Source: Trachelipus rathkii
Lineage: Eukaryota; Arthropoda; Malacostraca; Isopoda; Trachelipodidae
Direction: 5' to 3'
Assembly: GCA_015478945.1 (NCBI GenBank)
Contig: JABUQX010100007.1
Coordinates: 1 to 64,000, forward strand
Length of the DNA: 64,000 nucleotides
The position numbers and the translations under genes are program-made. Below, piece after piece: positions 63,801 through 64,000 of the stretch. The notes beneath the pieces are model-generated. The model searched no databases. It was not told where the DNA came from and was given only the letters and a program-made list of their open reading frames with translations. Each line of letters starts with the position of its first letter. The stretch's first letter is position 1.

Positions 63801-64000
63801 ATTTTTTTCACCCCCCCCAAAACCCCCCCCCAACTCCAGGGAACCGGGCACTAAACCGATTTCTTTCAAAAGGGGGGCAGTTTTTTACGGGGGGGGCTTA
63901 AGGTCCCGATTAAAAGTAAAACCCTTTTTATTGTTAAAGGCGTTCCCCCCCCCAACTTTTTAAAAAAATTCCCACCCCCCCCCCCACTTTTTTTTTCCCA
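33840..64000 (+). repeat. Long head-to-tail satellite array, ~155-165 bp apparent unit
   Basis: A fixed order of short words repeats throughout in one orientation: GCCTTTGAG, CCCACTTAAAT, a C/A-rich stretch, CTCCAGGG, ACGGGCACT, ACCGAT, CAAAGCAGTT, ACGCTAGTCGAT and AAGTAGG. Hand counts of the CTAGTCGAT landmark give about 164 bp per unit over 40031-42328 (14 steps) and about 157 bp over 55021-57528 (16 steps), with single steps of roughly 115-195. This implies near 190 copies. When runs are collapsed, the unit shrinks to about 60 symbols and copies agree well, so the unexpanded monomer is probably nearer 85-100 bp. The array runs off the right window edge. Open frames here, mostly Pro/Lys/Phe/Gly-rich on both strands, are run artefacts and none is a gene. 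It may be a centromeric, subtelomeric or other heterochromatic satellite; the sequence does not say which. Confidence 0.85.

Noticed and set aside
33840..64000. CRISPR array or minisatellite gene with coding repeats
   Set aside because: There are no unique spacers between constant repeats, as whole units repeat with run-length noise. No frame is kept open across units.
1..64000. Telomeric repeats, rRNA, tRNA and organelle genes
   Set aside because: I scanned by eye for TTAGG/TTAGGG runs, rRNA core motifs, cloverleaf structures and mitochondrial proteins and found none.

Overview
This looks like a piece of a repeat-rich eukaryotic nuclear genome, most likely arthropod. A decapod crustacean is possible, but that guess rests only on the style of the retroelement proteins and the very AT-rich, microsatellite-dense background. 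There are no bacterial features: no operons, Shine-Dalgarno sites, rRNA, recognisable tRNA or CRISPR. I find no intact protein-coding gene. The only recognisable coding matter is decayed retrotransposon, plus one unidentified broken coding-like stretch.

Layout. Bases 1-3360 form a retroelement scrapyard of near-normal base composition. It holds a Ty3/Gypsy integrase remnant (minus), a roughly 200-bp repeat in three copies, two of which form a large imperfect palindrome, a Gag C-terminal remnant (minus) and a reverse-transcriptase remnant (plus). The opposite orientations and short spacing show nested insertion or rearrangement. Bases 3361-18340 are AT-rich intergenic DNA with TA and ATT/AAT microsatellites, a 355-bp tract almost without C, a G-poor tract, a small GC-normal island with a hairpin near 15.6 kb, and a broken coding-like stretch (minus) at 17043-18335.

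From about 18343 the character changes abruptly. Blocks at 18343-20180, 24700-28340, 29121-31540 and about 33100-64000 have runs of all four bases lengthened irregularly (for example GGGGGG, AAAAAAAA, CCCCC, TTTTT). AT deserts of ordinary texture separate them. Within these blocks I see two tandem repeats: about 11 units of roughly 295-300 bp at 24700-28340, and a head-to-tail array with units every 155-165 bp or so (around 190 copies by my hand estimate) filling 33840 to the window end. Run lengths differ between copies while the order of bases stays the same, which points to low-accuracy consensus sequence rather than real divergence. Open reading frames in these blocks (Lys/Gly/Pro/Phe-rich) are by-products of the runs, not genes.

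I found no clear novel biological system. The points most worth following are the long satellite and the run-length anomaly, the palindromic repeat beside the Ty3 fragments, the C-depleted tract and the unidentified coding-like remnant.
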